Shown: in pieces, positions 1-6,150 of the stretch
Numbering within the stretch: the first letter of the stretch is position 1
Layout: every line of letters starts with the position of its first letter
Assembly (NCBI GenBank): GCA_007125455.1
Contig: SLDE01000247.1
Span: 1-6,544, forward strand
DNA: 6,544 bases
Direction of reading: 5' to 3'
Source: Ectothiorhodospiraceae bacterium
GTDB taxonomy: Bacteria > Pseudomonadota > Gammaproteobacteria > Thiohalomonadales > Thiohalomonadaceae
Position numbers and translations under genes: made by a program
The notes under the pieces: model-generated
The model's input: only the letters and a program-made list of their open reading frames with translations
What the model was told of the DNA's origin: nothing
The model's database searches: none

Positions 1-2
1 GC

Positions 3-80
3 AACCCCTGGACACGGCCGCGTCTGCACCGCCGTGACTACCTACGGATCCTCTGGCGAGGCCTGTTCAGTCGGGCTTGA
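3..80 (+). CDS. possible C-terminal tail of a gene entering from the left (partial, hypothetical)
   Basis: This frame is open from the window edge to a TGA at 78-80. It reads as a basic, tryptophan-rich tail containing RRDYLRILWRGLFSR, which has the look of a genuine protein C-terminus. It would be convergent with the VOC gene and overlap the end of that gene by 14 bases. Only 25 codons are visible, so no family can be named. The other two plus-strand frames are also open or close early here (one stops at 35-37, the other runs on to 237 antisense to the VOC gene). The frame choice therefore rests only on amino-acid character. Confidence 0.3.
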   Translation, partial: NPWTRPRLHRRDYLRILWRGLFSRA

Positions 81-672
81 AGAAGGTATAGCCCTCCCCC
101 GGCACCACAACCCGCTCGTCCAGCAAATCAGCGGTCGGACTACTATCCGTTTTACCCCACCGCTCCGGGCACGGCTCGGCCCCCTCCAACGCAGCCGGAG
201 GGGCATGGGGGTCACGCAGCAGAGGCACGTCGAATAACTCGATCCCCGGCACCATACAGTTGTATTCAACCGGTATATGGTTGGGATCATAGCTGTATAT
301 TGAGCGTAAAAAACCATGGTCCACCATGTCCGACACCGGAAAACCTGCCGAGGCCAGACGTACCTGCATCTGCCACACCGCCTCCTCATCGGCCAATCCA
401 ATCGCCACATGGTCAAACCCAAAGGGACCGCTCACCGGCTCGCCATGACGTTTATATGCAGGCTTTTCCACCTGTGGCCAGTTAAAGAAACTGATCAGCA
501 TCGCGGGAGAGATGGCAAAAAAATACTGGCGGATATCCATATCCTCATAACCAAGTATCAGACGCAGACCGATCAGATCACGCCAGTAAGCGATGGTAGA
601 CTCAAGATCACTGGTAGCAAAGGCAACATGGTTCAAGCCCGCCAAACGGGGCAACTGCTGGAGAGGTGTCAT
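67..672 (-). CDS. VOC-fold metalloprotein (glyoxalase / extradiol dioxygenase superfamily)
   Basis: The 201-residue product has two halves of the vicinal-oxygen-chelate fold. The first begins LNHVAFATSDLESTIAYWRD (about 13-32) and the second begins FGFDHVAIGL (about 86-95). Likely metal ligands are H15, H88 and E136 (in IPVEYN). In E. coli GloA the first module supplies a Glu five residues before an NW pair. Here the NW is present (64-65) but that position is Ile60, so the set looks like the 2-His-1-Glu triad of extradiol dioxygenases rather than a four-ligand glyoxalase. This ligand assignment is inferred by eye. A Pro-rich tail of about 45 residues follows the fold. No signal peptide is seen, so it is probably cytoplasmic. 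The ATG at 672 follows a GAGG about 8 nt upstream. The gene is divergent from hpnD, and its base composition looks less GC-rich than the hpn operon. The substrate is unknown. Confidence 0.85.
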   Translation of the reverse strand: MTPLQQLPRLAGLNHVAFATSDLESTIAYWRDLIGLRLILGYEDMDIRQYFFAISPAMLISFFNWPQVEKPAYKRHGEPVSGPFGFDHVAIGLADEEAVWQMQVRLASAGFPVSDMVDHGFLRSIYSYDPNHIPVEYNCMVPGIELFDVPLLRDPHAPPAALEGAEPCPERWGKTDSSPTADLLDERVVVPGEGYTFFKPD

Positions 673-675
673 CGC

Positions 676-804
676 TCATACCTCGGGATTCATCACGACA
701 TCATCTGTTGCAGTATAGATGACCCTGACCGATTCTTCGTCGATACCATAGATGTGCCCAGGGAAATTATCCATTGGCTGTGTTACCTTTATCAGCCTAC
801 GCAT
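676..804 (-). CDS. small ORF upstream of the VOC gene, 42 residues, hypothetical
   Basis: A minus-strand frame opens with ATG at 804 after an in-frame TGA and ends with TGA at 676-678, only 3 nt before the VOC start codon. The GAGG that serves the VOC gene lies inside its last codons. The product is soluble and acidic toward its C-terminus (for example GIDEESVRVIYTATDD) and resembles no family I recognise. An internal ATG at 774 would give 32 residues and has AAAGG about 10 nt upstream; it would also leave more room for an hpnD promoter, because the longer form begins only 18 bp from the hpnD start. The close stop-start spacing suggests translational coupling with the VOC gene. A chance ORF in an intergenic region remains quite possible. 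Confidence 0.35.
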   Translation of the reverse strand: MRRLIKVTQPMDNFPGHIYGIDEESVRVIYTATDDVVMNPEV

Positions 805-822
805 AAATCACCCGTCGCGACG

Positions 823-1677
823 ATGACTCCTGAAGCCTACTGCCAACAAAAGACCCGCCAAAGCGGCTCCAGCTTTTACTACAGCTTCTTCTTCCTCCCA
901 GCCCCCCGGCGACGGGCGATCACCGCGCTGTACGCCTTCTGCCGAGAGGTGGACGACGTGGTGGACGAATGCGACGATCCGCTGCAGGCACAGCGGCAAC
1001 TGGAACAATGGCGCGAGGAAATCAGCAAGCTTTATCGCGGCGAGCCGGAACACCCGGTTGGCCAGGCCCTACTGCCGGTGATCCACGCCTTCGACCTGGC
1101 CCAGGAGCACTTTCTGGAGATCATCGACGGCATGGAGATGGATCTGCACCACCAAGGCTATGAGAACTTCTCCCGCCTCAGCCTCTACTGCTACCGCGCC
1201 GCCTCGGTGGTGGGCCTGATGGCGGCGGAGATCTTTGGCTATCAAAACCGCCAAACCCTTAAATACGCCCACGATCTCGGCATGGCCTTTCAGCTCACCA
1301 ACATCCTGCGCGACGTGCGCGAGGATGCGCAGATGGGCCGTTGCTACCTGCCCGCCGACGAAATGGCCCACTTCAATGTCAGCTTCGAACAACTACAGCA
1401 GGGGCAGTGGCACGAGGGCATGACCGGGCTATTTGCCCTGCAGGCCGAACGCGCCGAAGGCTATTACCAACAGGCCTTCGCCCGCCTGCCCGAAGAGGAT
1501 CGCTATCACCAGCTCAGCGGGGTGATCATGGCGCGCATCTACCACCGGGTACTGGAGGCGATCCAAGAGCAAGGCTATCCGGTACTCCAGCGGCGCGTCA
1601 GCCTCCCTCGCCGCCACAAGATCCGCCTGGCCCTGCACTGCGCCTGGCAAGAGTGGTGGCGGGCACGACATCAATGA
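823..1677 (+). CDS. hpnD: presqualene diphosphate synthase HpnD (squalene/phytoene synthase family)
   Basis: HpnD joins two farnesyl diphosphates head-to-head to give presqualene diphosphate, the first step of the HpnCDE route to squalene and hopanoids. The 284-residue product has the usual family length. It opens with YCQQKTRQSGSSFYYSFFFL, typical of HpnD. The first Asp-rich motif is DDVVDE (44-49), a YCYRAASVVG signature is at 122-131, and the second Asp-rich region LRDVRED is at 162-168. These Asp clusters bind Mg-diphosphate in the family. The frame is open back to 316, but that stretch runs antisense to the VOC gene and has no homology character, so ATG 823 is chosen although its Shine-Dalgarno is poor. 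The stop overlaps the hpnE start (ATGA), indicating translational coupling. Phytoene or diapophytoene synthase is the alternative, but the HpnE partner argues for HpnD. Confidence 0.93.
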   Translation: MTPEAYCQQKTRQSGSSFYYSFFFLPAPRRRAITALYAFCREVDDVVDECDDPLQAQRQLEQWREEISKLYRGEPEHPVGQALLPVIHAFDLAQEHFLEIIDGMEMDLHHQGYENFSRLSLYCYRAASVVGLMAAEIFGYQNRQTLKYAHDLGMAFQLTNILRDVREDAQMGRCYLPADEMAHFNVSFEQLQQGQWHEGMTGLFALQAERAEGYYQQAFARLPEEDRYHQLSGVIMARIYHRVLEAIQEQGYPVLQRRVSLPRRHKIRLALHCAWQEWWRARHQ

Positions 1678-2996
1678 GTGCCCCATCCGCCCCCGTCGCG
1701 ATCATCGGTGCCGGCTGGACCGGCCTTGCCGCCGCCTTCACCCTGCAACAGCACGCCATCCCCTGCGTGGTATACGAATCGGCCCCACACCCCGGCGGCC
1801 GTGCCCGTACCGTCAGCCAACACGGCCACCAATTGGACAACGGCCAACACCTGCTGATCGGCGCCTATAGCGAGACCCTGCGCCTGCTGCAACAAAGCGG
1901 CCAGGACGAGGGTGCCCTGCTGCTGCGCCAACCGCTACGCCTGGCGGTCTGGGGCCAACAGGAGCGATTGCTGCTCAACGCCCCCCGACTCCCCGCCCCG
2001 CTCCATCTCGCCGCGGCCCTGCTCAGCGCCCAAGGCCTACCCTGGGGAGAACGGCTGGCGGCGCTGCGTATGGGGCTGCGCCTGCAGACCAGCGCTTACC
2101 GCCTTCCCGAAGACATCAGCGTGGCCGCGTTGCTACGCCAGCATCGCCAGGGGGAACGGACCACCCGCCTGCTGTGGGAGCCCCTTTGCATCGCCACCCT
2201 CAACACCCCCATTGCCGAGGCCTCGGCCCAGGTCTTTCTGAATGTCCTGCGCGACAGCTTTGGCCATCGCTATCGCGACGCAGAGCTGCTACTGCCCCGC
2301 GTGGCGCTGGGTGAGCTGTTCGCCGAATCACTCAGCGCGCAGCTAAATCGCCAGGCCGCCAATACCCTGCGCCTGCGCCAACGCGTCGAGGCCCTGCACA
2401 GCGAAGACGGCAAACTATGCGCCCTCACCGTTCAGGGAAAACACCGCCCCTACACACAGGCCATCCTGGCCACCGCCCCGGAGGCGGCCAGTCGCCTGCT
2501 CGCACCGCTGCCCACCCTGCAGGGGCTGGCCGAACAGATCCGCCAACTCGGCAGCCGCGCCATCCTCACCGCCTACCTGCACTACCCCCCCGAATGCCGC
2601 CTGCCCCAGCCGATGCTCGGGCTGCACGGCGGTATCGCCCAGTGGCTCACCGACCGGCGCATCACCGGCCAGGCCGGGCTGATCGCCGTGACCATCAGCA
2701 CCGCCGAGGGGTACGGCAGCATGGACAACAACAGCCTGTGCGACACCCTGCACCGAGAGATCCAACAACACTTCCCCCACTGGCCTGCCCCGCAACACTG
2801 TCAGGTGATCCGCGAAAAACGTGCTACCTTCGATTGTCGGGTCGGCATTCAATCCCTGCGCCCAGAGCAACAGACCCCGCTGCACGGCCTCTGGCTGGCT
2901 GGAGACTATACCGCCGGGGATTATCCCGCCACACTCGAAGGCGCGGTACGCAGTGGGGTACAATGCGCCCATCAGATCATTCAAGCGAGGAAATAA
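1674..2996 (+). CDS. hpnE: hydroxysqualene dehydroxylase HpnE (FAD-dependent, amine oxidase/desaturase fold)
   Basis: HpnE reduces hydroxysqualene to squalene using FAD, the last step of the HpnCDE pathway. The 440-residue product starts with a dinucleotide-binding motif, VAIIGAGWTGLAAAF (8-22), followed by the acidic end of beta-2 at E35 and GGR at 41-43. The segment LDNGQHLLIGAY (54-65) is characteristic of squalene-associated FAD desaturases. The C-terminal FAD-contacting motif is LAGDYTAGDYPATLEGAVRS (408-427). Length and domain order match the family, with no visible truncation. The frame stays open upstream into hpnD, but ATG 1674 places the Rossmann motif at the normal position and overlaps the hpnD stop by four bases. 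No separate Shine-Dalgarno is obvious, so expression probably depends on coupling. Historic annotations call such proteins phytoene desaturase or amine oxidase. Confidence 0.95.
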   Translation: MSAPSAPVAIIGAGWTGLAAAFTLQQHAIPCVVYESAPHPGGRARTVSQHGHQLDNGQHLLIGAYSETLRLLQQSGQDEGALLLRQPLRLAVWGQQERLLLNAPRLPAPLHLAAALLSAQGLPWGERLAALRMGLRLQTSAYRLPEDISVAALLRQHRQGERTTRLLWEPLCIATLNTPIAEASAQVFLNVLRDSFGHRYRDAELLLPRVALGELFAESLSAQLNRQAANTLRLRQRVEALHSEDGKLCALTVQGKHRPYTQAILATAPEAASRLLAPLPTLQGLAEQIRQLGSRAILTAYLHYPPECRLPQPMLGLHGGIAQWLTDRRITGQAGLIAVTISTAEGYGSMDNNSLCDTLHREIQQHFPHWPAPQHCQVIREKRATFDCRVGIQSLRPEQQTPLHGLWLAGDYTAGDYPATLEGAVRSGVQCAHQIIQARK

Positions 2997-3002
2997 GCGT
3001 CC

Positions 3003-3755
3003 ATGTCCGACTCCATCCAGAGCTACCAGGCCCCTGCCGACCTGCTAAAAGACCGCGTCATCCTGATCACCGGTGCCGGTGGCGGGATCGGCTCTGCCGC
3101 AGCGATGAGCTTTGCCGCCCATGGTGCCACCGTGATCCTGCTGGGCCGTGTCACCAAAAAGCTCGAAGCGGTCTACGACGCCATCGAAGCGGCCGGCCAT
3201 CCACAGCCCGCCATCTACCCGATGGACCTGGAAGGTGCCAGCCCCAAACACTACCAGGAGCTGGCCGACACCATCGAGCGTGAGTTCGGCCGCCTCGACG
3301 GCCTGCTGCACAACGCCGCCATGCTCGGTACCCTGACCCCGCTGGCCCAATACGGCATCGAAGGCTGGAACAAGATCATGCAGATCAACCTCAACGCCCC
3401 CTGGCTGATGACCCGCGCCTGCCTGGATCTGCTACGCAAATCCGACGACGCCTCGGTGCTGTTCACCAGCTCCAGCGTGGGCCGCAAGGGGCGCGCCTAC
3501 TGGGGGGCCTACGGGATCTCCAAGGCCGCCAACGAAAACATGATGCAGATCTGGGCCGACGAACTGGAAGCCAACACCAACATCCGCGTCAACAGCATCA
3601 ACCCCGGCGCAGTGCGCACCGGCATGCGCAACCGCGCCTTCCCCGGCGAAGATCCCACCACCCTACCGACCCCCGACAGCATCATGCCCGCCTATCTCTA
3701 CCTGCTGGGGCCGGACAGCAAGGGCATCACCGGGCAGCAGTTCAACGCGCAATAA
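3003..3755 (+). CDS. yciK: YciK-family short-chain dehydrogenase/reductase
   Basis: The 250-residue classical SDR is close in length and sequence character to E. coli YciK, a conserved gammaproteobacterial oxidoreductase whose physiological substrate is unsettled. The cofactor motif TGAGGGIG lies at 23-30. GR at 48-49 ends beta-2 and favours NADP(H). The structural motif reads HNAA (103-106) where NNAG is common. The catalytic set is Asn129, Ser157 within TSSS, and YGISK giving Tyr170 and Lys174. The fold is complete and there is no signal peptide. The ATG lies 6 nt after the hpnE stop, with GAGG about 12 nt upstream inside hpnE, so it is co-transcribed. In other gammaproteobacteria yciK more often sits elsewhere (from memory), so its place between squalene and fumarase genes does not itself indicate a role in hopanoid synthesis. 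Confidence 0.92.
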   Translation: MSDSIQSYQAPADLLKDRVILITGAGGGIGSAAAMSFAAHGATVILLGRVTKKLEAVYDAIEAAGHPQPAIYPMDLEGASPKHYQELADTIEREFGRLDGLLHNAAMLGTLTPLAQYGIEGWNKIMQINLNAPWLMTRACLDLLRKSDDASVLFTSSSVGRKGRAYWGAYGISKAANENMMQIWADELEANTNIRVNSINPGAVRTGMRNRAFPGEDPTTLPTPDSIMPAYLYLLGPDSKGITGQQFNAQ

Positions 3756-3790
3756 ACAGCCCATTACCGCCGAGGCACCAAGAGATCGGG

Positions 3791-5407
3791 ATGACAGATT
3801 TTCACTACATCGAGCCACTGCCACTCGGCAAGGACGATACCCCGTATCGCCGACTCAGCAGCGAACATGTCAGCCTGGGGGCGTTTGAGGGGCAACCCAT
3901 CCTCAAGCTTGCCCCCCAGGCACTAACCCTACTGGCACGCAGCGCGATCCGCGAGGTCTCCCACCTCTACCGCAGCAGCCATCTGGCACAACTGCGCGCC
4001 ATCCTCGACGACCCCGAGGCCAGTGAAAACGACCGCTTCGTCGCCCTGCAACTGCTCAAAAATGCCAACATCGCCGCCGGTATGGCCCTGCCCGGCTGCC
4101 AAGACACCGGCACCGCCATCGTCATGGCCAAAAAAGGCCAACAGGTATGGACCGGAGGCGGCGATGCCAAGGCCCTCTCAGAGGGGATCTACCAAAGCTA
4201 TCATCAGGACAACCTACGCTACTCCCAACTGGCCCCCTTGAGCATGTTCCAAGAGGTCAATACCGGCACCAATCTACCCGCGCAGATCGAGATCGAGGCA
4301 GTGGATGGCGCGACCTACAAATTCCTCTTTATCACCAAGGGCGGTGGCTCGGCGAACAAGACCTTCCTCTTCCAGCAGACCAAGGCCCTGCTCAACCCCA
4401 CCAGCCTGATGGCCTTCCTGCGCGAAAAGCTGCCGCTGATCGGCACCTCCGCCTGCCCACCCTACCATCTGGCGATCGTGATCGGCGGCACCTCGGCAGA
4501 GATAAACCTGAAAATGGTCAAGCTGGCCTCGGCGCGCTACCTCGACACCCTGCCCGAGGCCGGTAATGAATACGGCCAGGCCTTTCGTGATCACGAACTG
4601 GAACAGCAGGTACTGCAACTGACCCGCCAACTGGGGATCGGTGCCCAATTCGGCGGCAAATACTTCGCCCACGACGTGCGCATCATCCGTCTGCCACGCC
4701 ACGGTGCCTCCTGCCCCGTGGGGATTGGGGTCTCCTGCTCGGCCGATCGCAACATCCTCGGACGTATCGACCAGGACGGGATCTGGTTGGAACAACTGGA
4801 ACACGACCCGGCCCGCTTCCTCCCCGAGGCCGATGCGGAGCAATTATCAGACCAGCAGGTACGCATTGATCTCAACCGCCCGATGGCCGAGATCCGCGCC
4901 GAACTATCACGCCATCCGATCCGCACCCGCCTACTGCTCAGCGGCCCAATCATCGTCGCCCGCGACAGCGCCCACGCCAAGCTCAAAGAGCGTCTCGATC
5001 AGGGGGAAGGGCTACCGGATTACCTCAAGGAACACATCGTCTACTATGCCGGACCGGCCAAAACCCCCGAAGGCCACGCCTCCGGCTCCTTCGGCCCCAC
5101 CACCGCCGGACGCATGGACAGCTACGTGGCACTGTTCCAACAACACGGCGGATCACTGGTAATGCTGGCCAAGGGCAACCGCAGCCGCCAAGTCAGCGAA
5201 GCCTGCAAGGCACACGGCGGATTCTATCTCGGCTCCATCGGCGGTGCCGCCGCGATCCTGGCCGAACAAAGCATCAAAAAGGTAGAGGTTATCGACTACC
5301 CAGAACTGGGTATGGAAGCGGTACACCGCATTGAAGTGGAAGACTTCCCCGCCTTCATCATCACCGACGACAAAGGCCACGACTTCTTCTCCGAACTGGG
5401 GATGTAA
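3791..5407 (+). CDS. fumA: class I fumarate hydratase, homodimeric [4Fe-4S] FumA/FumB type
   Basis: The enzyme interconverts fumarate and (S)-malate in the TCA cycle using an oxygen-sensitive [4Fe-4S] cluster. The 538-residue product aligns by eye along essentially the whole of E. coli FumA (548 residues), with both alpha and beta parts fused in one chain. The cluster cysteines correspond to C103 (in LPGCQDTGTA), C222 (in TSACPPYH) and C316 (in GVSCSADRN), a constant offset of two from the E. coli positions. Other near-invariant blocks are VWTGGGD (119-125), ITKGGGSANK (181-190) and the beta-part YYAGPAKTPEG. It lacks only the short Cys-containing tail of the E. coli enzyme. AAGAG precedes the ATG by about 6 nt. 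The gene lies 35 nt after yciK with no terminator seen between them, and converges on the coiled-coil gene 21 nt downstream. It could equally be named fumB, since the distinction is not visible from sequence. Confidence 0.96.
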   Translation: MTDFHYIEPLPLGKDDTPYRRLSSEHVSLGAFEGQPILKLAPQALTLLARSAIREVSHLYRSSHLAQLRAILDDPEASENDRFVALQLLKNANIAAGMALPGCQDTGTAIVMAKKGQQVWTGGGDAKALSEGIYQSYHQDNLRYSQLAPLSMFQEVNTGTNLPAQIEIEAVDGATYKFLFITKGGGSANKTFLFQQTKALLNPTSLMAFLREKLPLIGTSACPPYHLAIVIGGTSAEINLKMVKLASARYLDTLPEAGNEYGQAFRDHELEQQVLQLTRQLGIGAQFGGKYFAHDVRIIRLPRHGASCPVGIGVSCSADRNILGRIDQDGIWLEQLEHDPARFLPEADAEQLSDQQVRIDLNRPMAEIRAELSRHPIRTRLLLSGPIIVARDSAHAKLKERLDQGEGLPDYLKEHIVYYAGPAKTPEGHASGSFGPTTAGRMDSYVALFQQHGGSLVMLAKGNRSRQVSEACKAHGGFYLGSIGGAAAILAEQSIKKVEVIDYPELGMEAVHRIEVEDFPAFIITDDKGHDFFSELGM

Positions 5408-5428
5408 CTCGGCAGGACGAAACAGAGG

Positions 5429-5803
5429 CTAAACCACCACATCCACCACCGTTCCGATCAACTCCCCCTGGCTGTTGATCACCGGGGACGGGGCCGGTGC
5501 CTCCTCCATCCCCTCCGGCAAGGCGGCGATCTGCTCGCGGATCTCAGCAATCCCCTCAGCGACAGGCGCTAAGCCCTCCGCCGTACCGACAGTACGGCGC
5601 ACGGTATCGGCCTCACTGCGCGACTGATCCGACGCCACCTCCAGGTTACGGGCGCGCTCCGCCGCATCGCGAGATTCCGCCCGCGCCGAAGCCGCCTCGG
5701 CCTGCAAGGCACTGGCACGCTGCTCGGCCTGCTGCGCCTGACGTTGCGCCTCTTGCTGCTGTAGCTGCCCAAAGGCGGATGAAGTGACCCCACTGGTATC
5801 CAT
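5429..5803 (-). CDS. small coiled-coil protein, hypothetical
   Basis: I do not recognise a family. The 124-residue product has no signal peptide or membrane segment. Residues about 13-66 are a run of Gln, Ala, Glu and Arg (for example QQQEAQRQAQQAEQRASA) with spacing that suggests a continuous helical coiled coil. A second shorter helix follows at about 78-95. The last 20 residues, after a Pro-rich linker, form a beta-like tail ending in GTVVDVVV. The ATG at 5803 has GAGGGGG about 7 nt upstream, a strong ribosome binding site, and GC-rich third positions match the operon genes rather than the flank to its right. It is convergent with the fumarase, and no terminator hairpin is visible in the 21-nt gap. 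A structural or adaptor role is possible but nothing in the sequence decides it. Confidence 0.72.
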   Translation of the reverse strand: MDTSGVTSSAFGQLQQQEAQRQAQQAEQRASALQAEAASARAESRDAAERARNLEVASDQSRSEADTVRRTVGTAEGLAPVAEGIAEIREQIAALPEGMEEAPAPSPVINSQGELIGTVVDVVV

Positions 5804-5843
5804 CGCAACCCCCTCACCTAAAAACTCACACCAACTTGTACAA

Positions 5844-5872
5844 AAAGTAGACGATTCAGATCAAAAAATCAA
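5844..5872 (-). promoter_or_regulatory. candidate sigma-70-like promoter for the coiled-coil gene
   Basis: On the minus strand a TTGATT (5867-5872) is separated by 17 nt from TACTTT (5844-5849), which would start transcription some 30-35 nt before the ATG at 5803. The -35 matches four of six consensus bases and the -10 about three of six. The surrounding DNA is AT-rich compared with the genes. This is a weak match found by eye. Confidence 0.28.
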
Positions 5873-5922
5873 CAAGCCCCCCACTGCAGCATCCAACGAC
5901 GCTCCAGCTAGAGGGATCGGGA

Positions 5923-5965
5923 GGCAAAAAGCCAGCCTTAACAATCCTTCCCTCCGCTTTTTACC
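5923..5965. repeat. 10-bp imperfect inverted repeat with 23-nt spacer
   Basis: GGCAAAAAGC (5923-5932) and GCTTTTTACC (5956-5965) are inverted copies apart from one position, which becomes a G:U wobble in minus-strand RNA. The right arm touches the stop codon of the DUF932 remnant (5965-5967). It could be a weak transcription stop for that transcript, since the T tract lies inside the stem rather than after it, or the scar or end of a mobile element. The sequence does not distinguish these. Confidence 0.45.
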
Positions 5966-6036
5966 TACCACTTCACCCCAAGACCATGCCAAGGGGTACG
6001 GCCAACGTATGCCATGTTTTCAACCAAATGAGCCAT
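5965..6036 (-). pseudogene. N-terminal remnant of a DUF932 (phage/plasmid-like) protein
   Basis: A minus-strand ATG at 6036 with an excellent Shine-Dalgarno (AAGGAG at 6043-6048, 6 nt away) opens a frame of only 23 codons before TAG at 5965-5967. The peptide MAHLVENMAYVGRTPWHGLG is the recognisable beginning of DUF932 / TIGR03299 proteins. Those are typically several hundred residues long, common on plasmids and in prophages, and of unknown function. Nothing resembling the rest of the family follows in any minus-strand frame between 5804 and 5964, so the gene is truncated rather than merely frameshifted. The start and ribosome site look intact, which suggests a recent deletion. The family call comes from memory of the N-terminal motif, so a coincidental short ORF cannot be fully excluded. 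Confidence 0.68.
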
Positions 6037-6114
6037 GTTAATCTCCTTAAAAAAGCGATAGCAGGCCAATGCCATCCGCAAGGACAACAGCCAGCTGTTT
6101 ACAATTGAGTTATG

Positions 6115-6136
6115 AAAAATCAGCCAGAATGGCCGA
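6115..6136 (-). terminator. rho-independent terminator of the frameshifted glycine-zipper gene
   Basis: Read on the minus strand, TCGGCCA (6130-6136) and TGGCTGA (6120-6126) form a 7-bp stem with one G:U pair and a 3-nt TTC loop, followed at once by five T (6115-6119). It begins 14 nt after the stop codon at 6151-6153, the position expected for an intrinsic terminator of that gene. It separates the gene from the DUF932 remnant, which would then need its own promoter. Confidence 0.7.
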
Positions 6137-6150
6137 CAGAATGAAGGGAA

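Larger units (their letters stand above)
5804..6150. other. gene-poor, lower-GC stretch between the coiled-coil gene and the frameshifted gene
   Basis: This 347-base stretch holds the DUF932 remnant, the inverted repeat, the terminator and a candidate promoter listed separately. It also has a short palindrome, AACAG-CCAG-CTGTT (6086-6099), upstream of the DUF932 start, which could be an operator but has no supporting copy. I see no further gene. Its base composition is visibly more AT-rich than the operon to its left, as expected for intergenic or acquired DNA. Confidence 0.6.

Noticed and set aside
316..822. In-frame 169-codon N-terminal extension of HpnD
   Set aside because: It runs antisense to the VOC gene, has no family-like sequence, and HpnD proteins start close to the YCQQK motif. 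ATG 823 gives the normal length.
1341..1673. In-frame 111-codon extension upstream of HpnE
   Set aside because: It lies within the hpnD coding region in another frame and is low-complexity Arg/Pro-rich. The FAD motif sits at the normal N-terminal place from ATG 1674.
2415..2984. 189-codon antisense ORF within hpnE (and similarly 4274-4843 within the fumarase gene)
   Set aside because: These are long antisense frames expected in GC-rich DNA. They have no recognisable motif or ribosome site, and the sense frames are clearly conserved enzymes.
5829..5851. Resemblance of CTTGTACAAA-type sequence to lambda/Gateway att cores
   Set aside because: Only about ten bases match, with no flanking arms or vector sequence. 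This is a chance match in an AT-rich intergenic region.
5784..6041. 85-codon plus-strand ORF across the intergenic stretch
   Set aside because: It overlaps the coiled-coil gene start and the DUF932 stub antisense, has a poor protein-like composition and no ribosome site that I can see.
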